A stretch of DNA of 64,000 nucleotides from Drosophila persimilis (Eukaryota; Arthropoda; Insecta; Diptera; Drosophilidae). The stretch spans positions 6,696,001 through 6,760,000 of the forward strand of contig NW_020825294.1 in assembly GCF_003286085.1 (NCBI RefSeq), written 5' to 3'. Both the position numbers and the translations under genes were made by a program. The notes under the pieces are model-generated. The model saw only the letters and a program-made list of their open reading frames with translations. It had not been told where the DNA came from and searched no databases. Positions 40,201-52,250 of the stretch are shown piece after piece (positions within the stretch are counted from its first letter, which is position 1; each line of letters starts with the position of its first letter).

Positions 40201-40492
40201 AAATAGAAACTTTCAGATTTATAAGAATCAATATTGGATTTCCCTAAGAACAAAAAACGCGTGAAAGGTATAAGCCGAAATCAATAAAAACCTCAAGTTT
40301 ACCTGCCGATGATTCTTCGTACACCTCAAAAAAAACTTTGCACCCCTCCCCATCCCCCATTCCGCACCCCAATTCCATTTACAGTTGCATTTACTCAGCT
40401 GACAATTCATCTCTTAAGAAAGTTCCGCGAAAACATTTTCCTTTTCCGTTTTCTTTTCTGCGGCGGTGGGGTCTGGAGATTTGGTTGGAGGA

Positions 40493-40522
40493 AATGCAGA
40501 TGCAGATGCAGATGCAGATGCA
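40493..40522. repeat. CAGATG hexanucleotide repeat
   Basis: Five near-perfect units of CAGATG, giving a repetitive QM frame on the plus strand and an HLHLHL frame on the minus strand. No other coding evidence. Confidence 0.9.
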
Positions 40523-43500
40523 GAGGCAATTTATCAGCTTGGCGGCAACATTCAAAATTAAACGCAATCCCATTCAAAAAACCACCAAAAAGTGCGAACA
40601 AGAATCAAAAGTGAGAGAATAAGAAGAACGCCAAGGAACATTCGAAGGGCAGTGGTCGAGGGCTTGATACCCTTGCGGATCGATCGTTTAATCGTTTAAA
40701 AAATAAGAAAAAAGATTTGCATGCAAAGAATTTAATTGATCGTAGCTGAAGGATCCAATCCAAGATATGATCCCATTTGGTTTAGTTCTTTAGGCAAATC
40801 CAAGTCCGAAATATGCCTGTACAACCCTAGAATTGGAAAAGAATGGCTTAAAAATCTTAGGGAATACAAACAACAATTTTTACATTTAGAATTATCAGGA
40901 CTAATCGTTCCAATCGCATACAGGGCCAGTATTTAGTGTTGGCTTAGAAAAACCAATATATTTTCAATTAATTGTTGTTCATTGCGATTTTTAAAATATA
41001 ATTCATTTTATCCGATTAAGGAATCCATTTTCTATAAGATTGACTTGGTTTTATAATCCTTACTTTATTAAATTATATTGTATAATTCTGATTCGCGAGA
41101 AAGGTCTCAAATATCATTTTTTCAAGAGCTCCGTTCTTGTAGTTTGGCCAAATGTTCTCTATTATTTTACAAGGATTTATATGATCCAATATCCTTGATT
41201 GTTGCAGCTAAACAATGCATCCTAATAATTACTAACTAAATAATGTTCTATTATATTTCAGGATCGCAATGAATGCTTCTTCTGTAAGTATATTCGTTCT
41301 TCCGTAAGTATATGCCTTGCCATAGTCTGATCAAACTAAGGGTAGCCTCTGGAAGGGTATTTTCTTTGGCGTTCACTGCCAAAGAGCGGGCGGCATAGGA
41401 GAGAGCCAGGCGGCAGGGTCTGAGCAGGAAAAAATACAATTGAAAACTTTTGCAATACGCGGCAGAGCGAAAGCAGGATAGGTCGGGTCGGGCCTGTGCG
41501 TTTTCATATCAAACTTTGGCTATTGCATTTTCATGTGTCTTACTTTCTTTTCACTGATAAGACGGAAAAGTGTCTGCCGGAGGAGGAGGCCTGGCTGGTG
41601 GCTGAGGAGGAGGAGGAGGAGGAGGGCCAGAGCTATATCGTTGTCAGCCAAATGCACTTTAGCCGAGTTATCAAAGAGTTGAAATTGCATTGCCCGGTCG
41701 AAGGAGGAGAGAGGAGTGCGAGGAGAGCGCACTCTGAGCAACAATTTCAAGCGCATTATCCGAAAGCGTCGACTGAGCTTGAATGCACACACCAGAGGAG
41801 AGAAGAAGAGAGAGAAGTGTGTGTGTGGTGTGAAGAAGAGCGGGAGAGCGGGGCAGCAGCGACGCCAAAGGTGTGTTAAAGCAAGGTAGGGTGCTCCCAG
41901 AAGACTCTCTCGCTCACAGAACAGCAAGAGAATACTGAAATCGAGGAATGGTATGTGCTCCACCCTATATTAATGTACCTTTCAAAAGCAGAGGCAGCCG
42001 TGAAGAGAGTTTTCAGACCTTCACACATCAAAGGCGTCTTTAAGAGGGGCGCCGAGAGGCACCGACTAAATCAAAGAAAGAACAGCGGGTAGGCCACAAG
42101 AGTGGGATAGACAGCGGTGGAGATTGAGGAGTGATGGAAATAATGAGAGACTGCATTCGGCGGAGAATTCCAGGGAAGATGCTGCACCTCTTCTTAATGC
42201 ACTTTTACGCAGAAATAAGCAGCGCTGCACCTCAGCAAAAAGACAAAAGTGAAGTTTGGGCGCGCTGCCCGCTGCCCGCTGCCTCCGGACTGCTGCCTGC
42301 TGCTCAGACAAAGCCGGCGTCGTCTGTTTATCTTGCCAGGTAAATCATTCGAGACTGAAAGTCAAACAGCAGCTGGGCAGAGAGAAAGCTCCTTGGCGGA
42401 GCGAAACTTTCCGCCTGAAAGTAGTTGAGGCGACAAAGGCGGGAATTGAATCCAAACAATGGCCGTCATGGGACGGCCACCAAGTTGCACCTGCAACGAC
42501 ACCGGGCTTGCCTCTGCCGCAATGCGTCGCTTTGGTCGTCCTGCAAATTAGTTGCATATTCAAAATGCTTTTGGCTTTGGCTTTGGCCAAACAATGACGA
42601 GCATCGGGGCTGCCGGAAAACCCAAATTTCCCCACAGAGTGCCATCTGTCCAAGGACATCCTGGATATATCGAGGACCTGGCCACCACACTCTCTCTGTG
42701 TGTGTGTGCTCCCCTCATTGAGGCAGCTTTCGATTGCAGCGTAAAGTTTTCCGCTGGCGTCGCTGCCATCAAATGAGAAAAGTTTAAATGACGCTGCAGT
42801 TTGCAAATGCCAAGCCGTTAAAAATGAGGATATCTGTATGAAGACGAACGGAGGGGGGGCTGGAGCAACAGAGGGGCAGAAGAAGTTGCCGGAACAGATT
42901 GTGCAAACGGACGAAGAGCGGAGTAACCGCAGAAGAAAGCCGTAAAGTTGGATATTTATGGGCGAGTATTACGACTAAATGATACCCTATGATCAGAGAT
43001 CCACTCGGAGATGCCCAGAGAGTGTTCCAAGCTCAAAATATTCCACCAGGTATACCCTCCTCACCACTGAATGGTGTGAACAAATGTGGGGGCGGAGGCT
43101 GTGGCAGTGGCAGAGCCAGAAGGCACGCAAATTGGAACCAAAGATGCGGCAACGGAAGGGCTACCACCACAGGCGGAGGCAGCAGGCAGTGCAAGATGCA
43201 GCCAAAGATTCTACCCATTTGTTATCGCATCAAAGTCATGGACCATGGTCAGGCCATCATCAGCAAGACGCCCGTTTCAGTGGCTTGATCTCGGGCCGAG
43301 ATGATTGACGATGGGGACGGTACGTTGACGACGAGATAAATGTGCAAATTGGATTTCAAGGGAATGGGGAATACATAGATTCTGGAACCTGGATTTGAGT
43401 AGTTATGGGATTAATAAACGAACCTTCAGCTCGTAATGGTTTCTCTCCATTAATGTTCAAACTTAACTCTGGGTAAATCTATCTTTTAACCATTCCATAT

Positions 43501-45486
43501 CTTCTGTTACTGTTCCCCTCTCTCTGTCGTTCAAGAACCTTCGAATTTCTTTCGTATTACTTTTCAAATCTGATCAATAAAGTGGAGTACATGGCATACC
43601 CCGGGTCCCTTCTACTCAGCCATAACTGGCATTAAAACCCAATCAGTGTTTAGCATGTTCCATCCTGGTTGTTCTTCTTCCTTACACCAAAATCACATCA
43701 ACTCTGTGTGTCTGTGGGTGTGGGTGTGGGTGTGGGTGGGGTTGTGGCGGTCTCTGGGCGAAGCGAATGTATTTTCCCCAATTGCCGGCCACAGCCGAAA
43801 GCAAGTTCGATCCAACATTTTCCGAATCTGTGCTTTTTTCGTGTGGCCTTCCCACGCGACTTTGTCTAACTTTTTCATTAAATGTATTTCAATACTTTTT
43901 CCCCCGAACCTGCTGGCTCCATGCGAATGCTTGTTTCTCTGTGTCTCTCCCTGGTCCACCCCACACCATACCATCCCATACCATACCATACCATCTCTCG
44001 CTGTCCGTTTGGCCAAGAGCCCTGCCAATTTTTCCACTTGACCAATTCATTTTTGGCCATCCGAACGCAGCACACCCTCCCCACTCCCCCACTGCTCGCT
44101 CCCCACTCACCCAAATTTGATTTTGTTTTTTCTTCGCACCAACTTTTAGTTGATTTAGCTGCCCCGCGACGCGAACCGAGAACCGAGAACCCAGTTGGTT
44201 GTTGGTTGCTCGTTGCTCGTTGCCCGTTGCTCTCCTCTCTGCTCAACTGATTGCTTACACTGAGTGCAAATAGTACTGGGGACTGGCGGGTTTTTGGGGT
44301 CAATCAGTGGGATAGTGGGAAGGGTGGCAAAAAAATATTTCAAAATGTTCATTTATGGAGTTTAAGGAACGCTTGAACACAGACAGAATGAATAGGTTTG
44401 TGGCAAATACATACATCAATGGGGATAGGGTTGGGTATATACAGATGTATGTATGGGATACGAAAGGTGAAGGGCCCTTGGGAGATGCTGAACTGAAGAA
44501 CTATTTCCAGACAGCAATATCTTTTATTCTAAATGGGGATTTAACATTCTCTCTCTATCATATACAAATCTTTTGTGTCGTCGTCTCGGCTACTTACTCA
44601 TATCAGCGCAAGCGAGTGAGCCGGGGGTTGTCTAGCCTTGGAAAAATATTCGTTTTAAGCTTAAAAGCTTTGAATAGGTCAAGATAAAGATTGATCATTA
44701 GCTTATTTTTTGAGAATTCATATACGATCTGGAATCGATCAAGATCTAGAACTAGAACTTCTAAAAGTGTTCAGGGGAAGCAACTTTTGACTCCATTCCA
44801 TTTGGCAGCTAACTTTCTTCTCTCACTGTTAACCCACTTCGGGGCCGAAGGATATTCGAAATGAAATTCAGCCGTCAAGGTGATTGTTTTCAAACCTCAA
44901 GCGCTTCACTTGGTTTACTTAGAGGGCCAAGTTTACAGCAGTTGTGCAGTCCGAGACTTTCCCGTCCCCCCCCCCTTTCGAACACAGCACTCCATCACCG
45001 GTCGATGCCGTACTTTTCTATGCCATTCGTAGGCGTTCAACTTAACTGGCATATACATACGTATACGTATACGTATACATTTTTACGGTCAATTGGCGTT
45101 TGTTTGTCTGTCGCCGGGTCCTAGGCCCATGCCATGCCCTGCCATGCCATGTCTATCCTGACCCCAATTCGTGGCCATTGGGCTCTCCTGTTACTCTGTT
45201 TGTTTGCCCAACTCGAATTTGATTCGAGGCTGGAAAAAAAAAATAACCAAGAAGAAACCCAAAGAGATTCGGGTGAGTGTGTGTGTGTGTGTGGCCGCCT
45301 GGCGACGAACTTTTGACCGAGCGTAGAGGAAAAGTTTTTAATTTTATTTATTGAAAAGTTTGTCCTGTTATTTATTTGCCAGCCGTGTTGAAAATATGAC
45401 CAAACACGGTCGCTTGTTGGTCACTCGACTGGCTTAAAGCCACTTTTGCGCCATTTCACTCTGTTTGAGTTGCAGCTGAAGACTCC

Positions 45487-45530
45487 TGGATGTCCAGGAC
45501 TCCAGGACTCCAGGACTCCAGGACTCTAGG
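45487..45530. repeat. Short tandem repeat, CCAGGACT unit
   Basis: Four to five units of about 9-10 bp (TCCAGGACTC) followed by a degenerate final copy. No coding context. Confidence 0.85.
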
Positions 45531-46523
45531 AGGCCTCGCCAACTTTGAGGCCTTCCCGGATAGTCGGGGCTTCATTAAAAACCCATTGCCACTTGCAAGT
45601 TTTCGTTTCGTTTATCATTAGAAGGATCTGTCAACTGTTACGGTTTTACAGTTTTCAACAGTTTTCTGTGCGGGTCGGGGACGAAAATTCTGAGAAAATT
45701 CTGAGAAAATTCGCCAAAAATTGTTTGTTTGCAAATGCAAAACTTTCTCTCCGTCGCTGGGCAAAGCCCATTTAAAAATAGCTTAAGACATGGACACGGG
45801 CAAAGACCAGAGCCAGACCAGGCCGGAGCAGGTCGTCTCCTCTGCCTCTCTGGCACTCAGCTTGAGCAAAGTTTACCAACAGAGCATCATAAATTATGGT
45901 TAGTTAAAAGTTGATACAGCCCAAAGAAAAACATGCTCAAGCATTGATGGTACAGTCGCGTCCTCTAATTAACAGTCGCAGGGATGTGTTTGCCCAGGCA
46001 GTTGGCTTTTGGGATTTCATTTCCGGGCAATGGGACAAATTTAATGCCTCTGAAGTTCTTGTTTGCTGAAGAAATTTTATACGATTTTAATGCGTTCTCA
46101 AGTTTTTATAGGAATTTGCATCCCCCGTTGGCATTGTTGATCAAAATTAAGCGAAAAGGTCTGGCCTAAGTACAGTGGTTACTCAGCAATTAGAAGAACC
46201 TTTCAAGTGCTTGGCCCAATGCTTTTTTTTATTATATTTATCTCCTTGGAGACAGTTCGATTGCACCAGAGGGAAGCACAAAGGTGGCAATTTGTGCTTG
46301 GTGAGAAAATGTGGTCGAATGTGGCCTAGGGGTACCCCAATACTCCTTCAGATCTGATCGATTCTTAAGGTAGCGGTGGCACAGGGCGTGGCATTTCACC
46401 AAGGGGGCCATGCATTGAAAAATGTACATATATCTATGTATATCTCGTTCGCTTTACATACTTTGTCAGGCTCAAATTTTGTTGATTGATTTATTTTATT
46501 TAGTTTTGAGTCAAGAAATCAAA

Positions 46524-47167
46524 ATGTGTTGCGGAGATCTACAAAAAAATACAATAATAGTCGGAATAACTGCGATAGTATGTTCAATCATCTTTCTAAT
46601 CGTGGGGTACCCAGATCGTAAGTAAATTATCTTCATATGTGAATGATGCATAACGTAACCTATGTATATCGCACTCTATTCCAAACGCCCAGGTGATAAT
46701 GTAAGATACGGCCTATTTTACGATAATGCAAAAATTGAGCTTACTAGAACTATTTTCGCGATGTGGGTTCTGATTGGTCTAGCCGCTGCTGCACTTGTGG
46801 TTGGGGCGTTTTTGGCAAGTATATGCCTTCCGCATAATATGACATCACTAATCTGATTCTTATTTCCTATACAGAAGAATCTTTACATTGTGCTGGCATG
46901 GCTCGTCGTACTTTTCGTGTGCGGAATCTCTTTGATCATTTTTTACACCGGATTTATAACGAAAGGTGAAAGCGAATTTTTTTTTTTTGTTTTATGCTCC
47001 GTAAGACTTTCTCTCGTCATCGGTAAGCCTGCAGTCAATTGCATTTGCGGGGTCTGACGGAAGAACTTTTTCTTACAGCTTTTTTTGTGATTTGGTTTTG
47101 GGTGTCACTGGTATACTTTCTGAACCTCTGCGGCTATACAGCGTTCTGTAGAAAGTCCCGATCCTAG
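46524..47167 (+). CDS. Small four-transmembrane protein, copy A (4 exons)
   Basis: Exons 46524-46617, 46693-46814, 46875-47022 and 47079-47167 join to 150 residues. Hydrophobic helices lie at about 10-29, 53-72, 76-97 and 113-135. There is a short cysteine-bearing N-terminus (MCCGDL) and a basic tail (CRKSRS). The layout resembles the insect four-helix family that includes pasiflora and fire exit proteins (pasiflora acts at septate junctions); that link is by pattern only. Intron 2 must use a GC donor (TTG then GCAAGT at 46815). The nearby GT at 46819 would put exon 3 in a charged, non-membrane frame. Loop 3-4 carries a 12-T run encoding four Phe, which is a slippage risk. An inverted paralog lies at 52251-52849 and the two converge. 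AATAAA follows at 47223. Confidence 0.82.
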
Positions 47168-47222
47168 GACTCGTAATATATATTACATACATATATATAC
47201 ATTTGGTGTGAATTTTGAATTC

Positions 47223-47228
47223 AATAAA
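47223..47228 (+). terminator. Poly(A) signal of tetraspan copy A
   Basis: Canonical AATAAA 56 bp after the stop codon. It is conserved at the equivalent site in the inverted copy. Confidence 0.7.
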
Positions 47229-47375
47229 TCTTGAAGTGTGCTTTCGTCTCCATTTTCTGCACCGAATAATTTGGATTTGCGGAGCGGAAAGTGTATTGAA
47301 ACAGCCTAAAAAGCAGCCAACGCCACCCATTTGCTGTCTCTCTCTCTCTCACACACTCTTCGTCGTGCAATTTGT

Positions 47376-47389
47376 GCGCCCCCTGGCGG
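47376..47389 (-). promoter_or_regulatory. CTCF-like motif in the conserved 3' module (left arm)
   Basis: Read on the minus strand this is CCGCCAGGGGGCGC, one mismatch from the core consensus CCASYAGRKGGCGC known for CTCF. It lies in a block of about 240 bp that is nearly identical in the other arm. Binding is inferred only. Confidence 0.45.
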
Positions 47390-47474
47390 AGGAGAGCCAT
47401 GCTGACTAGATGTTGGGTATAAACGTAGAGTCCCGGCCGTAGTGGCGACTCATAACGTTCCCCCTCGATTTTTT

Positions 47475-50400
47475 TGGTTCAAACAATACAATTCCTAATT
47501 AAAATACATACTAAGTATTTGGGTTTCGTATTGTATAGTGTTTGCTAGTAGCTACAAAACGATCGGATTGACACTCTATGATTGTAAATTCAAAGACAGT
47601 TTCAACCATATTTCAATGTTTTATTTACATTCAAATAGCTATATTATCCCTGACATGGAAACAACCCATTAATTCAAGATTAAATTATACATTTTGACTT
47701 TTAAATGGCTGCTTCAACTGCAAGAACTATAGCAGACTCAGATGAAGAAAGTACATACTTGATTTTATATTTTTTTTTTCCTAATAAATGGTATCTCACA
47801 GGCCGCTCTATAGCCATGACTGTATTACCAATTCAGTTCGCCTTCTAAATGCACCTATTTCCGAATATCAGCTGGTGGCTTATGAGGACCAATTCTACTG
47901 AGATGCTAAACGAGAAATCGGTTTGTAGGGATCGGTTGTTCAATATAATGCTGGAGACAATCGTTGGACTTCTCATTAGTGAGGTAAGGCTATGGTAAGG
48001 CGCACAGATGGCAGGCGTTTATTTCTTCTGGAGGCGATCACCTCCACCAATCCGCAGTACTGCCAACTAAAATGAAAGGGTTTTAAAGAATTCAAAGAAT
48101 AAACGCCACACAAATTGCATTCGACAAGTACTACCTTTCAGAGAGTACAATAACTTATCAACGCTGTGCAAAGTAGAGAGAAAAAAATACTGATCAAGGT
48201 TCAGTAGCGTTCGTGGCGAAGGCTCTTCCAGGGTTACCAAAACTGTTTTAATTAAAAATGTCTTAAAAATCGCCTAAACTATTATCTTTGGTAAATCATT
48301 GCTCATATGGATGTCGAGGCTAAAACAATCTAAATGCACACTGCTTTATCAGCTCTTCCCCAAACCGAACTGCTTCGTTGCCCTGCTTGCCCCCGAAAGT
48401 ATGCAATGCTTCATTTAACTTTTTTGCTGCGCATAAAACACTAGATAACAAAATCTGACTTTTATTTTGTCTAAAACTATTTAGCTTTTAAATTTGAAGC
48501 TTTCGCAATATTTCCGTATTTCGTAATATCCAAATCTATTTGATTCTCTGTTTATTTTTTGGCTGTTGTATAGTGTTTTTTTTTGTTTTGGGGGGGAAAT
48601 TGAAGAAAGCTGAGAGCGAGAAATTTTACATTTTTAATTGCTTGTTGCGTTTGTTTTGTCAACGACTGCCGACTGCCGACTGCCGCTTTTGCTTCTGTTG
48701 TTGTTAATCTAATTTACTGCCTGCAACTTTGTCTGCGCCTCAGCTTCTGTTCTCGGTTTGATCATGCCCGGGGATTTGGCAAGGACCCAGGGTATACAGC
48801 AATAATGTTTAGTCATGTAACAGAAGAAAGTGCTGGGGCATCTACCAAAGGCTAAACAGGATCCATAGATATTGCTATAGAGCTCCGTTTTCAGAGGAGA
48901 ACCTATAGAATAGCCAGAGTCTAGAAGATAATAAAAGCCAAGGGAACAGATACTTAAGCTCTTTTGCGGAATATTGTCACAATAGTTGCCTCAATAAATT
49001 TACGAAACTTATGACGGTACGTTCAGTACTAAATGCCAAAAAAAGGCAACGATCTAGAGCAAGGAACAACCCACCTAGCGAAAATAATATGACACTTAAC
49101 CCTAGAAAAGTTGAACATAAAACAATTCTGTACTGATCTCGAGAAGATGCTCTGATCAGATATTTAAACACGATGAAATTTTCATTCCTATTCATTAATC
49201 TGCAATCTGAAAACCGTATCAGGGTATCCCAAAGTCGCAATATCGACTCGAACCATTCTTATATGTTATTTTGTTTTTTTTTTTGTAGGTTTCTGTTTTT
49301 GTTTTTGGGGGCAGGGGTGGGGCACGCATTATGATGGAGGAACATTCTAATTAACTTTTGTTTTAGCAAAACTTGAGTGAGGCAAGTGGAGAGCGTGCCG
49401 CTTGCCTTTTGCATGTCATAAGGATGAACGAGAAGAGGTCCTGAGCGAATGTTCTTGTGTCTAGCAGATACTTGAACAACAATGGGGGGGGGGACTCCCC
49501 CTCCCCCTTCCCACCCCCTCCTTGTACACTTATTTATGAACTTGTGCCCTGCTGTACAGTAAAATTAACATTGACAAAGCAGCACAGACCCTGTTCTTTG
49601 TTCTTTCTCTCTTATTTCATATAATTTCTTTGCTTTTTTCAGTTTTTTTTTTCCGGCCAGGACTGGCAATTAAATTGCCTTTGTATGTGTATGCTTATTG
49701 TTGTTTTGGTATATTTTTTTGTTTTTTGTTTTTTGCCATGTGTCATTTTTTTGTTGGCTGCTTTTTGCGTCGCTTTTCGCTTTTGTTTGTCTTTGCGCTT
49801 ATTTGACAATTTTATTCGGTTTCTCTTTTTTGGGTTGGTTTTTTTTTTTATTTTATTTTTGTTTTAATTCAACTTTGTTTGCACATAATTTTTCGGAAGC
49901 AAGCGTCAGAAAGCAAACAAATGCATGAATAAATACTCATATAGAACGCAATCAGGGGGCGGTGGGAGGAATGGGGGGATAGATGGGAAGCAAAAGCGAA
50001 TGACAATGAATGCAAAATGAGTGAATTGTTGCCTGCTCTTTAGATGCGTTAACCAGATGTTTTGCAACTCAAAAATGTACAGTCCCTCAGTGTATACAAA
50101 AGTCAAATACGATCCGCTCAAAGCGGGATCTATCATTGAATATACTCTCGAACAGGGCACAGGGTATCTAAAGTTTCGGCTACCACTTGGGCTTCTCTTG
50201 TGTTTTATAAAAACGGCAAAAGTCAAATAATAACCGCACCACCAGTCGATGACATTTTATTTCATTTGATTTGATTTGTTTAGCCCCCGAATGGCTGGCG
50301 GGTGGGCGAGAAAAACCGTGACTATTGAAGTTTAATGATTGATTATATTGTTGCGTTTGCTTTTTGACTCTTCGGTTCACAGCAAACAGCAACAAAGTCA

Positions 50401-51989
50401 AATGGGAAACAACAAAGGAGAGCGGAATGAGATGTTTCAAAGTTGTCGATACCCTGGGAAAATTGTTTCTATAAATGATATGTAATTCCGAAAATCACTA
50501 GAGAGAGCAGGTATTGTATTCTGTTTCCTTTGCACTCCATAACCAATTTTCCTCCCTTGACCGGCTGTAGATTTGTGTATCTGACCCGGGATTGGTCATA
50601 CATATCTCTTTCTAGGGTATCCCAATAAAATAATGAATTTTCACAGCTAAATACATAGAAATGTTTCTATATGGTTAAAAATTGTTTGTTATTGAATTTG
50701 GATTGGTTTTTGATTGGCTTTAATTCCAATCAAGCATATGAACCGGCATTTTAATTGAAAAATGTGTACAAATTATTCACTAACTAATAGAAAAGTTCGT
50801 GTTGAAAGGAACTCTTGGAATTTAAATGAAAACCATTTTTAAATGGAATTTCGTTCAGGCCTTAAACTGCCCAATTCTCAGATCCAATGGAACCCTATAT
50901 TACTCCATAAATCACTACATTTTTATAAGCCAAAAACCAGAGAAAATGTTCGAAGTTTTCTTCTGAACAAACGACATACACGCTCTGTCAATTTTCGTCT
51001 CAATTTCAGCGAGTTTATCATGGGATAATTCTGTTTAAATATTCAAAATGATTTTCCTTATCGCCCCCTCTCCGGTGTTACCACTCGGAGCCAACCGTCA
51101 GCACAAAGTTGTCCTCTGGGTAAGCTCTCTGGCATCGACTACTTCAAAGTTACAATCTCTGGCCTTTGATTTGTGCACAAATAACCATAAACAAATTACA
51201 AATTAATAACATACTTCACTGCTTAGTGCCAGACAGGGACAGCCAGTCAGGCAGTCAGGCAGGCGAGTGTGTGGCAAAGAGGCAAGGAGGGCGGGGATGT
51301 AGGGAGGGGTGGAGTGAGGGAGAGCCATGACCATAACTTGTAGCTATCAAATGTTGCCGATGAGAAACGGCTGAGATAAGAGCCAGAGCGACAAGACCGG
51401 TAAGAGGCGGCTGAGGTAGAGAAGGGAGAAAGATGAGAGTACACTGAGCGAAAACAAGATCTTATAGATGGGTGTGAAGAGGTGTGAAATCTAGAGCTAG
51501 GAATAAGAAGCCGTAAGCCGAAAGAATTTCGAAGCTATAAAGATTTTAAAATTTATATTGCCTAAGTGTTCCTCATAGAATTTGAATGCCCCAATAGTGG
51601 TAGGGTTAGTAAATATAAAATATATAATATATTTAAATATAAAAAGTCTGTTGACGATATTTTGTAACCGAGTAAATACCTTATAGATGATTGTTCTTTC
51701 CATATGGCAAAATCTTTAGAACTCCTTCACAAACATATTTTTTTTCCAAGTGTAAAAACGAGAGAGCAGAACAACAGCAGGAAGGAGGACAACAGAATGC
51801 GGTATAAATTTACATATTTTATTGAAAATTGAATAGCGCCGAGCAGTAGCAGCATCAGCACCACCCGCATCACCATCGCCCAACAGCAAATATAACAAAG
51901 TTAACAAAATCCAGAAGAGTATTCCGCTCAACCCCAAGCCCCCCACTCAAAAAAAACCAGAGATCCCCAAAGAGCGGGAGATAGAACAT
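47475..51989. other. Spacer of the inverted duplication
   Basis: No complete gene is visible in this 4.5-kb interval between the two arms. It contains a possible pseudogene near 47715-47996, T-rich frames at 49.68-49.87 kb without domains, a poly-G/poly-C stretch near 49480-49520, and a DINE-like scrap ending in GGGTATC near 50085-50170. Confidence 0.5.
47715..47996 (+). pseudogene. Possible decayed gene fragment, unassigned
   Basis: An ATG at 47705-47715 opens MAASTARTIADSDEE, followed by a GTACAT donor-like site and a pyrimidine-rich tract ending in CACAG (about 47807). After joining, the frame gives SRSIAMTVLPIQFAF, then a TAA. The same frame continues past that stop as HLFPNISWWLMRTNSTEMLN and later DRLFNIMLETIVGLLISE, ending at GAG/GTAAGG. 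The hydrophobic, exon-like character with one in-frame stop suggests a broken gene. I recognise no family, and chance is possible. Confidence 0.25.
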
Positions 51990-52066
51990 AGGAAAAAACG
52001 AGGGGGAGCGTTATGAGTCGCCACTATGGCCGCGACTCTACGTTAATACCCATACATGGCCCTCCT

Positions 52067-52080
52067 CCGCCAGGGGGCGC
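52067..52080 (+). promoter_or_regulatory. CTCF-like motif in the conserved 3' module (right arm)
   Basis: CCGCCAGGGGGCGC, identical to the motif in the left arm but on the plus strand, so the two sites point away from each other. The site lies 171 bp beyond the stop codon of copy B. Confidence 0.45.
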
Positions 52081-52224
52081 ACAAATTGCACGACGAACTT
52101 TGTGAGAGAGAGAGACAACAAATGGGTGGCGTTGGCTGCTTTTTAGGCTGTTTCAATACACTTTCCGCTCCGCAAATCCAAATTATTCGATGCAGGAAAA
52201 TGGAGACGAAGGCACAATATAAGA

Positions 52225-52230
52225 TTTATT
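52225..52230 (-). terminator. Poly(A) signal of tetraspan copy B
   Basis: AATAAA on the minus strand about 20 bp after the stop, at the same place in the alignment as in copy A. Confidence 0.7.
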
Positions 52231-52250
52231 GAATACAAAATTCACGATAT

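Larger units (their letters stand above)
18456..46437. other. Long gene-poor region with repeats and transposon remnants
   Basis: No complete gene is supportable across this 28 kb. Open frames are mostly below 130 residues, lack recognisable domains, and often coincide with CA, GA or CT tracts. Identified contents, listed separately, are a Tc1-like remnant (about 19.5-20.3 kb), DINE-1/mini-me-like pieces (25.0-25.9, 30.8-31.1 kb), a CT tract (26.1 kb), a large AT-rich array (28.4-29.7 kb), a coding-like fragment (32.6 kb) and a dispersed module (25.4, 36.9, 37.1 kb). It may be intergenic or intronic to a gene whose exons lie elsewhere. Confidence 0.55.
46438..47474 (+). repeat. Left arm of a large inverted duplication
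   Basis: This arm is about 1.04 kb and matches the reverse complement of 51990-52934. The match runs from ATCTCGTTC-CTTTACATAC upstream of the gene, through all four exons and three introns, to GGCGACTCATAACG and CCCCCTCG beyond the poly(A) signal. Identity is lowest in exon 1, intron 1 and early exon 2, and highest in intron 2, intron 3 and the 3' flank. Confidence 0.9.

Noticed and set aside
41496..41963. Long overlapping frames on both strands around a Glu-rich GAG/GAA stretch
   Set aside because: Neither begins with ATG, and both depend on GAG/CTC simple repeats.
44355..44687. A 110-residue plus-strand frame beginning with an ATG (MEFKERLNTDRMN)
   Set aside because: Codon choice (many AGG, GGG, ATA) is unlike the real genes here. 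I see no splice or poly(A) context and no family.
46970..47078. Alternative longer intron 3 in tetraspan copy A starting at AAAG/GTGAAA (about 46965)
   Set aside because: It also keeps the frame, but copy B has no matching donor there. Both copies share the donor GTAAGCC at the downstream site.
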